Shown in pieces: positions 17,356-25,800 of a DNA stretch of 64,000 nucleotides. The DNA comes from Marimicrobium sp913061115 (GTDB taxonomy: Bacteria > Pseudomonadota > Gammaproteobacteria > Pseudomonadales > Halieaceae). The position numbers were made by a program, and so were the translations under genes. The notes under the pieces were generated by a model. The model made no database searches, was not told where the DNA came from, and saw only the letters and a program-made list of their open reading frames with translations. Each line of letters opens with the position of its first letter. Position 1 is the first letter of the stretch. The stretch lies in NCBI RefSeq assembly GCF_047729875.1, contig NZ_CP159826.1, forward strand, positions 1,984,001-2,048,000, read 5' to 3'.

Positions 17356-19413
17356 CTACTTCGGTTTGCGCGCTTCTCCAATGGCAGGAGCATTCACAGG
17401 ACTGGCGACACCATAAATGACGGAGATACCTGTGCCACCTCCGAAGGTGGTGCTTGCGCGAGCCGGGTCCACGTTGTCAACCACCGCGTCAATGTCGTTC
17501 CAATTATTCGCTGCCCAAGCGTTGCCCGCCTGATCCACCACAACGTCGGTGATCATCTGGATGCTGCCGCTTTGGAAGACGTGGATAACGTCACCAATCT
17601 TGGTACCCTCCGGGTGCCCTTGGGTATCGTCGCCCGCCATCAGACCAACGCCACGACCCCAAAAGTTCCCAAACCACACGTCGTCATTACCGTCGATTGA
17701 TACACCCCATGGAATAAACACGCCCTTGTCACCGGTGAAACCCTTTGGAGCCGGCTGCGATCCGTCGGGCCGGATCATGTTAAGAACCCCGGTTGGACTC
17801 TCCGCCGAAATTGTCCCTTTAGCCATTATTGGCAGCATCTGCTCTGTCATCAGTTGAAATTGCTTCATAACCGGCGTCCCAGCCGGCAAGGTTGGCGCAG
17901 GGAATCCTGGCGACATATTGCTAGCTACCCATAGGTTACCTTTCGAATCGAGAGCGACTCCACGGGCAATCACCCCCACCTCGAACGACTCGGCCTTAGA
18001 AGGATCGTCGGCTGGGAATCGGGTCACGATGTTCGACTGCGAGCTACTGACCCAGACGCGGTTCTGTGCATCAATCGCAATGCCGAAGGGCGATTTTAAT
18101 CCCTTTACATTCACGACTACTCCGTCATTGATCTCGCCACTGGGGAAATGGAGCAGTTGATTCTTGGTAGCATCAGCAATCCAGACGTCACCATTATCGG
18201 CAACACCAACGCCCATCAAGTCCCCGACTTTTCCGGCCATGGGAAAGTCGGATTCCTTGCCAATTTGCCGCCCTTCTAGGTCCATCACTCCAATCGAACC
18301 GTTAAAGCTCGAAACCCAAACACGGTTCTTGGCCATGCCCGTGCCCCATCCGACGCCATCGACGCCCATTCCGGTAAAACCAGTGATCGGTGGCGACAGG
18401 GCGGTGCCGTTAGATGACAACTTTATCGTGCCTCCCCCGATGTTGTGATAGACGCCCGACTGCGATCCAGGCATCCAGTTCACGCCGCTCCAAATATTTC
18501 CCTCGACATCGACCTGTAGCTTGCCTGGGGCAAAAATGCCGCCCCCCGCGAACGATAGAATCATCGCAAAATCTTTCGGGGCATAAGCCAGATACGGCAC
18601 GTTAGGTGCTTCTCGTCTGGAGCCGTCCTCTGGCTGCGGGTAGGCTTCATCAAAAAGTTTAAACAACTCCTCAGGGTTCGCCCATGGGGCTCTTGCTATG
18701 CCCGACAATGCTTCCAGCGTGTTTACCGGAACCTCATTCGTTGCAGTCGCATTGAGGAATGCTGCGCGCCAAGCGTCGTCGGCAGTAGTGCCAAAAGCAA
18801 CAATCATCGAACCGAGGGTGTTTAGTCGAGCCAGCGTCGTATTCTGGGTACTATTTAAAGGGTCAAGCAACACCTTACCCCACTTCCCTGTAACGGGATC
18901 GACCAGATTCGGGGCGTTGCCAGCTGCAATTCGGACACCCAGGGGGTTGCCGCTAATTTCCACGCCATCAATAAACTGGGCACTGGTAAACACCGAGGCT
19001 ACGGTGGTCAGCTCGTTGATCACTACCGAACTCAGCGGTGTTGCACCGAGCACCGACATCAGAGCGACATCTTCGCGGACACCACCAGCGGTTGATATGT
19101 AATAGATATTACCCTCCTCGTTGGGAGTAAGGTTCTGTAGCTCAAAGTTTCCCTCGGCATCGCTAGAAGTCTCTCTAATATTCTGTGGAGAATCCATCCC
19201 TGCAGTTCTCCAAAGCGTCACTTTAGCGCCCGGAACTGCCTTGCCACCAAGCGTCAACGCCCCCTTCATATCAAGGGCTAAAGCGGGCAGGCTCGTAACC
19301 AGTGTCCCCAGTAACAAGGCGGCAATGCCACCTCTGATAGAAACGCCTCCTAGCAATGAGCAGAGATTCAAAGAACTGACTCGATATTGGATAGACGAAT
19401 TCATAGATTTCAT
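17356..19413 (-). CDS. exported beta-propeller (NHL/Vgb-like) protein with Cna-B-like domain
   Basis: 685 residues from MKSMNSS at 19413; an upstream in-frame start at 19494 would add 27 residues ahead of the signal segment. A hydrophobic signal (GIAALLLGTLVTSLPALA) is followed by a carboxypeptidase-regulatory/Cna-B-like beta sandwich (GKAVPGAKVTLWRTAG; SSDAEGNFELQNL). From about residue 280 onward, six or so repeats of the form GNIWSGVN, NRVWVSSF, GDVWIADA, NRVWVSSS, GNLWVASN, DDVWFGNF and GNAWAANN mark propeller blades. NHL/Vgb-type propellers act as scaffolds, sensors or lyases; no lyase site was identified. Likely periplasmic or surface. Confidence 0.82.
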   Translation of the reverse strand: MKSMNSSIQYRVSSLNLCSLLGGVSIRGGIAALLLGTLVTSLPALALDMKGALTLGGKAVPGAKVTLWRTAGMDSPQNIRETSSDAEGNFELQNLTPNEEGNIYYISTAGGVREDVALMSVLGATPLSSVVINELTTVASVFTSAQFIDGVEISGNPLGVRIAAGNAPNLVDPVTGKWGKVLLDPLNSTQNTTLARLNTLGSMIVAFGTTADDAWRAAFLNATATNEVPVNTLEALSGIARAPWANPEELFKLFDEAYPQPEDGSRREAPNVPYLAYAPKDFAMILSFAGGGIFAPGKLQVDVEGNIWSGVNWMPGSQSGVYHNIGGGTIKLSSNGTALSPPITGFTGMGVDGVGWGTGMAKNRVWVSSFNGSIGVMDLEGRQIGKESDFPMAGKVGDLMGVGVADNGDVWIADATKNQLLHFPSGEINDGVVVNVKGLKSPFGIAIDAQNRVWVSSSQSNIVTRFPADDPSKAESFEVGVIARGVALDSKGNLWVASNMSPGFPAPTLPAGTPVMKQFQLMTEQMLPIMAKGTISAESPTGVLNMIRPDGSQPAPKGFTGDKGVFIPWGVSIDGNDDVWFGNFWGRGVGLMAGDDTQGHPEGTKIGDVIHVFQSGSIQMITDVVVDQAGNAWAANNWNDIDAVVDNVDPARASTTFGGGTGISVIYGVASPVNAPAIGEARKPK

Positions 19414-19567
19414 AAGCTGGATACCCCGCGTTATTGTGTGAACTGTCCGCTGCAAAAACATATTAATAGAAGCAAAAATTGATGTGGATTGCAACGGGGC
19501 AGTTGCCCCTCACCCTCCCGCCCCTGCTTAGATATATGTTGGCGTCCGGTTTCATTGAACCACTGCA

Positions 19568-19735
19568 TTATGCGGTGGATCGGTAAAGGTCATCGCCTGT
19601 ATTGAGGACCAGGACGTTATCGATAGCATCCTGGCTCATTTTCGCAAAAAGGAACAAGGCAGCGCTACCCTATCGGCCCCTACTGCTGCCTGCCCCGGCC
19701 AAGCCGCTGTGGCTAAAGGTGTGACTGCGGGTACT
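19568..19735 (+). pseudogene. IS91-family transposase C-terminal fragment A
   Basis: In the plus frame the DNA reads CGGSVKVIACIEDQDVIDS and ILAHFRKK, the zinc-ribbon/C-terminal tail of IS91/ISCR-type rolling-circle transposases. Only this tail remains: there is no HUH domain, no start and no element ends. It overlaps the 3' end of the LRR gene on the opposite strand. It is clearly related to, but diverged from, fragment B at 21800-22190. Confidence 0.75.
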
Positions 19736-20334
19736 GGAGCCGCACAGTCCACCTCTTCCGTTGTGAGGCTATCCTTCCCCCCACGGGTAAAGGTTACGTC
19801 ATCCCATTCCGTAGCGCCTTGAGCATAGGTGATGCTCCCTAGCTTGGGAGTGACGGTAAACATTGCGAGGCTGAATATTCCGAAATCTCTTAAAAAGGCG
19901 GCGCTGGTGAGGGCGCTGTTGTCGAAGAAAGCAGCATTCTCAATGAGCGTCATGCTGTCTGGAAAGGTCACGCTGGTTATGAAATCGGAGCGAAAAGCAC
20001 CCCCCTTAATGAGCGTCATGAACTCTGGAAAGGTCTCGCTGGTGAGGCCGTTGGCGCGAAAAGCCTGAAATCCAACGCTCGTAACGCTATAGGTTGTCCC
20101 GCTATCCACAACAGTGGCAGGAATCACTATATCCCTTGTAGTGTTGCGCGATGCACGGCCCCTTACTTCGACATCAGTCGCGATCGTGAAGGGGTTGACG
20201 TAATAGGTGATGCCATCGAAATCAAATGTTTGCGCCAATGCCTGAGCCGACAGCATCGAAATGAGCAAGAGTGCGAATGAGGCGACTACGCCACGCTGTG
20301 GTGCTGTTGTAGTGCGGGTCATTGGGAACATCAT
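19636..20334 (-). CDS. exported leucine-rich-repeat (LRR_5/BspA-type) protein, chimeric C-terminus
   Basis: 232 residues. Signal peptide to about residue 35 (SMLSAQALA), then FDFDGITYYVNP and repeats of the LRR_5 pattern: SVGFQAFRANGLTSETFPE, LIKGGAFRSDFITSVTFPD, LIENAAFFDNSALTSAAF. Such proteins are usually surface-exposed binding modules. Only about four repeats remain, which is short for the family. The last 40 or so residues are read antisense through an IS91-family transposase remnant (19568-19735), so the native C-terminus has probably been replaced. The promoter region lies within one copy of a 159-bp tandem repeat. Confidence 0.72.
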   Translation of the reverse strand: MMFPMTRTTTAPQRGVVASFALLLISMLSAQALAQTFDFDGITYYVNPFTIATDVEVRGRASRNTTRDIVIPATVVDSGTTYSVTSVGFQAFRANGLTSETFPEFMTLIKGGAFRSDFITSVTFPDSMTLIENAAFFDNSALTSAAFLRDFGIFSLAMFTVTPKLGSITYAQGATEWDDVTFTRGGKDSLTTEEVDCAAPVPAVTPLATAAWPGQAAVGADRVALPCSFLRK

Positions 20335-20340
20335 CCGTAA

Positions 20341-20658
20341 TCGATAGATATGTATGCATAGAAGACTGCTGAGTGACTCTGCGAGAGAGTAAAAACAATA
20401 GGTTGCTTTTGCTTGGTGCGACAGGGTGCAAGAGCCCCCGCAGAGAAGGGAAATGCCCCTGATTAACTCGTGTGCGCTACATGCTGTGTAAATTCAGTAT
20501 TGATAGATATGTATGTATAGAAGACTGCTGAGTGACTCTGCGAAAGAGCACATAGAATAGGTTGTTTTTGCTTGGTGTGACAGGGTGCAAGAGCCCCCGC
20601 AGAGGAGGGAAATGCCCCTGATTAACTCGTGTGCGCTACGTGCTGTGTGAATTCAGTT
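20341..20658. repeat. 159-bp tandem duplication
   Basis: Copy 1 (20341-20499) and copy 2 (20500-20658) align without gaps with 13 differences (about 92% identity). Copy 2 contains the last 12 codons of the PAS-HTH gene plus its downstream spacer. Copy 1 holds a stranded duplicate of those codons and the spacer now upstream of the LRR gene. Each unit includes AAATGCCCCTGATTAACTCG. Confidence 0.95.
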
Positions 20659-21395
20659 TCGAGCGCAAACCAATCATTGGTCGCCATGAGAAAAGGCATT
20701 AGACGATGCAGCACTAGGAGCTGGGCCAAGCTGTGAGCTCGCTGCCCTTCAGGTGTGAGTTTGTCTTTGATCCTTGCTAAGCGGTTCTCAACGCGCTTAA
20801 CCGTTGACTGTGTGCCATGTGCGATAACCTTACGTGGTAAGCCTTGGACAAACATGTTGAGCACCGACAAGTCTGTGCGCGTCAGGTGGTGACCATTGGG
20901 TAGCTCCAACACTTCCAAATGGTTGTTTAAGAGCAAGGGCCAGCCGTTGTAGTGCGACGATGGGCTGACTACATATGATTTAGAACGGAAGCCACCACCT
21001 CGTAACGGTGTTCTATGCGTAAGCGCTTCCATCCAGCCACTGGACGTTGCTGCCCTTACACTGTTGCTGATGGGTTGGTGTTTAGTGAGCATCTTGTGTT
21101 CTAGCTCAAGGATGTACTCCTGATGGTTCTCAGACAGTCCCATACCTTTGGCTAGCTCCATGCGCTCCCACTTCATATCTGGGTGATATGCTTCCACGCC
21201 AGCCATGTCGGTGAGCTCCTCATCAATGTGGATGTAGTAGCCCTCTTTATCTTTTTCTATACTGGCGATGAACATGAAGCTCCTTGACTTAAACATATGC
21301 CTCGCTGCAGTGCTGCTGAGATAGCTGTCACTGGAGGCGCCGTCCGTGATTGCATTGCGTTGCGTGAATTCTACCAGACGACTCGTCGGCGTCAA
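20622..21395 (-). CDS. PAS-like/LuxR-type HTH transcriptional regulator, copy 1
   Basis: 257 residues from 21395; the true start may be further in, for example MFKSRSF. The N-terminal half has a PAS-like segment (YYIHIDEELTDMAGVEAY). The C-terminal half carries LPNGHHLTRTDLSVLNMFVQ then GTQSTVKRVENRLARIKDKL, a variant LuxR/GerE helix-turn-helix, followed by a helical tail ending NDWFALE. The protein at 54767-55513 has the same order: PNGxxLxRxDL, the SVKTVEKRIAAIK helix and a DWF tail. No receiver domain. It probably regulates the neighbouring surface genes; ligand unknown. Confidence 0.75.
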   Translation of the reverse strand: MTPTSRLVEFTQRNAITDGASSDSYLSSTAARHMFKSRSFMFIASIEKDKEGYYIHIDEELTDMAGVEAYHPDMKWERMELAKGMGLSENHQEYILELEHKMLTKHQPISNSVRAATSSGWMEALTHRTPLRGGGFRSKSYVVSPSSHYNGWPLLLNNHLEVLELPNGHHLTRTDLSVLNMFVQGLPRKVIAHGTQSTVKRVENRLARIKDKLTPEGQRAHSLAQLLVLHRLMPFLMATNDWFALETEFTQHVAHTS

Positions 21396-21630
21396 CGGCC
21401 GCAGCGCGGGGTGCTGCGGGCCTGAAAGTGATGCCGTGGTGGTCGAGGGAGAAACTAAACGTACAACTCAGACAAGCCCCTTTTCGCGCACCACAGGGGC
21501 CAGGTGGGGGACGTCGGCTATGGGCCGCAGCGCATGTTTACTAACTCATAGAGCGATACGGGGTGGAACATCAGATGCGTTCACTTGGGAAGCTCGGCAG
21601 AATCACTTACTCGCCTAATACAACAGCCAA

Positions 21631-21652
21631 CAAAAAACCCGCACTAGGCGGG
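21631..21652 (-). terminator. rho-independent terminator
   Basis: On the minus strand CCCGC-CTAGT-GCGGG is followed by TTTTTTG. It lies 11 nt after the stop of the orphan C-terminal tail at 21664-21771, so it marks the end of a gene whose body is missing. Confidence 0.85.
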
Positions 21653-21663
21653 CTTGAGAAGGC

Positions 21664-21800
21664 TCAGATTTTACGCAGCTTACTCATGCCTACTAGCGAC
21701 AGCAGACCTGCCATGATGCCCCGTAGCCATAGTGGGCTGGTGGGGACGGGCGTTGCAACACTTTCGGGCATGCTATTTATGAGGCCGCTATGGGTTAGAT
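21664..21800 (-). pseudogene. orphan C-terminal surface-protein tail (IPTL/PEP-CTERM-like)
   Basis: The minus frame ending at 21664 reads VATPVPTSPLWLRGIMAGLL and then SLVGMSKLRKI: a Pro/Thr block, a hydrophobic helix and a basic end, the tripartite layout of C-terminal sorting signals. A strong terminator follows. Upstream, the frame runs into the IS91-family remnant, so the gene body was lost. ATG at 21771 gives only 35 codons. Confidence 0.65.
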
Positions 21801-22190
21801 GTTTTGAATTATGCTGCTTATCATGGCGTCCTCGCGCCGAACCATCGCTGGCGCGGACTGGTCACTCCAGCAAAACGAGGCAAAGGTGCAATGCGCCCTG
21901 CCGATAGTGACGTCGTCTCATCGATCCAGCGTCATGCGGCTATGACCTGGGCCCAGCGACTCAAGCGAGTATTCAATATCGACATTGAAGTCTGCAGCCG
22001 CTGCGGCGGATCTGTCAGAGTCATCGCTTGTATTGAGGACCAGGACGTCACCGACCGGATCCTGGCCCATCTTCGCGAGACGGAAAAGGAAGCCCCTGCC
22101 CGGCCCCTTCTGGTACCGCCAACCAGGGCGCCACCTACCACGCTGTCTCTTTGCGCCGGGACGGAGTTTCATCAGCAGGGACGCCACTGA
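21800..22190 (+). pseudogene. IS91-family transposase C-terminal fragment B
   Basis: The plus frame from about 21804 reads NYAAYHGVLAPNHRWRG, then WAQRLKRVFNIDIEVCSRCG and GSVRVIACIEDQDVTDRILA: the C-terminal quarter of IS91/ISCR transposases, including the Cys pair of the zinc ribbon. The frame closes with a stop at 22190. The catalytic HUH region and element ends are absent. About 130 codons remain of an expected 300-400. Confidence 0.85.
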
Positions 22191-22335
22191 AAACCCCATG
22201 GCACGGACTACTGCGGGCTCTCGTTCAGGAATGCACGAAGATGAATTGCCCGGTCACCTCAGCGAACAACTTTTCAGGGCAGTAGGCGGGTATGTCGCGA
22301 ATTTCTTTAGTTCAGTTAGGGGCATCAGTCAGTAA

Positions 22336-22602
22336 ATCTACTACCAACAGGCCGTTTATTTGTCCTATACTTCGGCCCTAGTCTTTCCTGTCGCATTACG
22401 CCAACCCTATCGCTGGCGGTGGCTGGTCGTCTTTTTCATCGGCTACAGCGGCTTAATCGAGCTGATACAACCGTATGTCAATCGGTATGGAGAATGACTA
22501 GATATGTTGGCTAATACCGCGGGCGTGCTGTGTGGTGTCGCACTGGCGGCAGTGATCAACGCAGTGCATAAACGCGGGCGAAAGGACTTTGAACACTGCT
22601 AA
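22336..22602 (+). pseudogene. VanZ-like protein pseudogene with internal TGA
   Basis: The frame reads RWRWLVVFFIGYSGLIELIQ, PYVNRYGE, TGA (22495-22497), LDMLANTAGVLCGVALAA. VanZ-like proteins normally have a Trp at the interrupted place (GEWxDxxANT), so TGG to TGA is the simplest lesion. The N-terminus is also missing: a stop occurs at 22333-22335. The rest of the 22191-22832 region has no supported gene. Confidence 0.75.
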
Positions 22603-22832
22603 AGGGTGATGTCGGGAATGCGCGTTCAAGCGCCCCGAGTCCATAGTGCTTTTCATTGGCTGGCGGTGATATCACCACTCGCAGATCCTAAACACGGCTT
22701 GGCGCGGCAAACACAGCAGCAACGATCAAACCCTATTCGGCAGAAGATCATTTAAGCGCGGGTTTGCCGCTGACACGTGACGGCCGCTTTTCCTGAATTG
22801 ACCCTGTGAGTCCTCGACAGCGTGCTGCCAAA

Positions 22833-25800
22833 CTAACGGCGGCGCATTGCGATCGCGCCTATGCCGCCGAGACAAATGCACAGAAGTAACAACAAATACC
22901 CGGACAAGATCGGCACGCCGGTGAGCGTCAGCACGCCCCGGTGATGACTAGGGTCTTCATCGGAATAGGTGTTGCCGTCTGTTGCGCGGCCAGTGGCCAA
23001 TCCGATATTTTTATATTGTCCTTCGATAACTGTCACATCACCGGTGCAGGTTTGCGTCTCCCCGGGCTGCAGTATGGGAATCGGGCTACCGCCGGGGCAT
23101 GACACGGTCACCCCCTGGTCATCGACTACGCTAATGTCAGCCAGCACGGTAGTGCCCGTATTGCTTACCTCATAGATGAAATTGGCTGTATCACCCACCA
23201 GGAGTTTGGGGCCGGAGGGGTTATCGGCATCCACGGTGTTGGTGGATTTTTCAATGCTAATGCCTGGCTCGTCAACACCCGGGTTGAAAGGTAGAACGCC
23301 AAAGTGATGACTGGGATCACTGGCGGCAACCGGGTCACCAAAATCATCGACGCCCGTGGCGCTGCCCAGATTGGCATACTGACCACTGGACACAGTGGCT
23401 TGTCCATTGCAGATTACCTGTGCTCCGGCCGCGATACGCGGAACAGGATTGCCGCCCTGGCAGTCAACGTTAACTCCCTGATCATCAGCAACAGCCACAT
23501 TCAGCAACGGTACGTCACCCGTGTTCTCCAGCACGTAGACAAAGTTGGCCACAGTGCCGATAGAGAGGAGGGGGCCAGGCGGGGTGTCTGCGTCTTGCCC
23601 ATTGGTGTATTTCTCCAACGTTAGAGCGGGCGATGAGTCGCCGCCAAAGTAATGGGATGGATCGACATCCGATACTTCAACATTATCGACTCCAACGCCG
23701 CTTATCTCGGCAAGATTGGCATATTGCCCTGCCACGGTGGTGCCGGTAACCGTGTAGGTCCAAATTTCACCGGGAGAAAGAATACCGTCATTACCGGTGT
23801 CTCCGGCTGGTGGTGTGGTGATTTCGCCCAGCTGATCGTCGGTGAGGCGCAGATTGCTTATCGGGCTGGCAGTTGCACTGCTGCTGACCACGTAGGTCCA
23901 GGTAACGGCGGAGTTCACCGGAAGGTTCGGGCCAGGTGGTAGATCTGCATCCTGCGCAGTAACGCCCACTCCAGCCGTACTTTTCTCAACGGTAATCTCG
24001 TTCACAAACCCGAAGTAATGCGAAGGATCGGTGTCGGTGACGCTGAGGCCGAGCGCGTCAGCGGCCGTTGCAGTGCCGATATTGGCGTAGTCACCCGCAG
24101 CGGCAATGCCTATAGCCTCGAAACGCCATGTTTCACCGGTTTCCAGCTGATTATTGTTGTTGTCATCACCACTGACCAACAGCGGTATTGCACCCCGATC
24201 GTCCGTCACCTGTATATTGAGCAGTGGCTCGTTGCCCGTATTGATAACGAGGTAGACCCAGTCAACCGGGTCGCCAATAGGGATAAAAGCGGCGTCTGCG
24301 GGTAGATCAGCATCCAGGCCATTGGTGTATTTCTCGATCGCGATACCGGGTGCAGCGCCAAAGTAATGGGAGCGATCGATGTCAGCCACCGCGCTGCCGG
24401 GTCCCGCAAGTGGGTTGGAGGGAACAGCCAACACCAGTGCTGTATTTTGATACTGGCCTGCCTGGGCAATGCCATTGGCGGTGCAAGTCACCGACTCTGT
24501 CGGCAGTATCACGGGGGTCGGTGGGCAAGTAACGTCGCCGCTTTGCAGTTGGGAATCCACTACCAGCAGCGATCCCAGGGGCACGTTACCGGTATTTGTC
24601 GCAACATAGCTCCATGCCACGGGATCGCCGGTAGCAATAATGGGACCTTTTGGATCGTCTGCATCCTCGCCGTTAGTGGATTTCTCCAGGGTAATGGCGG
24701 GGGCAGCACCCAAGTAGTGAGACGGATCAGTTGCTGTAACGTTCGGCCCGCCTCCGGGGTCTGGCGCAATAGCGGTGGCGACATTGGCATATTGCCCCGT
24801 TTGTGCAACCCCTGCGCCGAAGCAGCTGGCAGAACTGCCCGGTGGTAAAATAATATTTGGGCAGTTTACGCTCACACCCTGGTCATCGGAGACGGACCAC
24901 CCAATGAGGGGGGTATTGCCGGTATTGGTGACTTCATACTGCCAGGTGACCGGGTCGCCCACTATTATAGTCGGCCCCGGTGGGCTGTCTGCGTCAATGC
25001 CGTTTGTCGACTTCTCGATGGCAATCGCCGCTGCCACCCCAAAATAATGCGAGGGATCCTGATCAACAACGGTTTTACTGGCGCCATTGGCAGAGACCTC
25101 TCCGATATTTTGATATTGACCGGACGAGGCATTCCCCTGGCCGGTGTAACGCCATACTTCGTTCAAATCTAATCGGTTATTACTATTAGCGTCGCCGTCC
25201 TGAAAAATCACCGAGACGCCTTCGCTGTCTGTGACAACCACATTGGATAGGGGCTCTGAACCCGTGTTGGATACACGGTATTCCCAGGTAACCGGTTGCC
25301 CGACATCAATCAAGGGGCCTGGCCTGCTGTCTGCGTCCTGGCCGTTAGTTGATTTTTGAATTTCAACGCCGGGTTCCACCTCCAGATAGTGTGAGGGGTC
25401 CGTCGCGTTCACATTGATGCCCGTGCTGTCGGTCGCCGTGACTGTTGCTTCATTGCCATACTGGCCGGTAAAGTTGCCGCCACTCTCGAGCTGGCCCGCT
25501 ACGCCTGTGGCGCTGCATTGCATACTTTCACCCTGAATCAGTATGCTTTTGGGGCACTGCACCGAAACTGTTCCACCGCTCGCTGCTATGGGCAACGTTA
25601 CCTGGTCCGTGACCTGCACACTATTGAGCACGGTATTGCCGAGGTTGGTCACATCGTAGGTCCAGGATACGGGTTTACCACTGGCAATAGTCGGCCCCGG
25701 TACCGTGTCAGCATCGCTGCCATTGGTGCGTTTTTGCAACGAAATCGCCGGCGCGGGGATCGCAATATTGAGTAATTGGCACGTCACAATGGACTCCGCA

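Noticed and set aside
22833..25780. Repeats taken as a CRISPR or DNA satellite array
   Set aside because: The periodicity of about 330-400 bp is in frame and explained by DUF11-type protein repeats. Spacer-like unique segments are absent.
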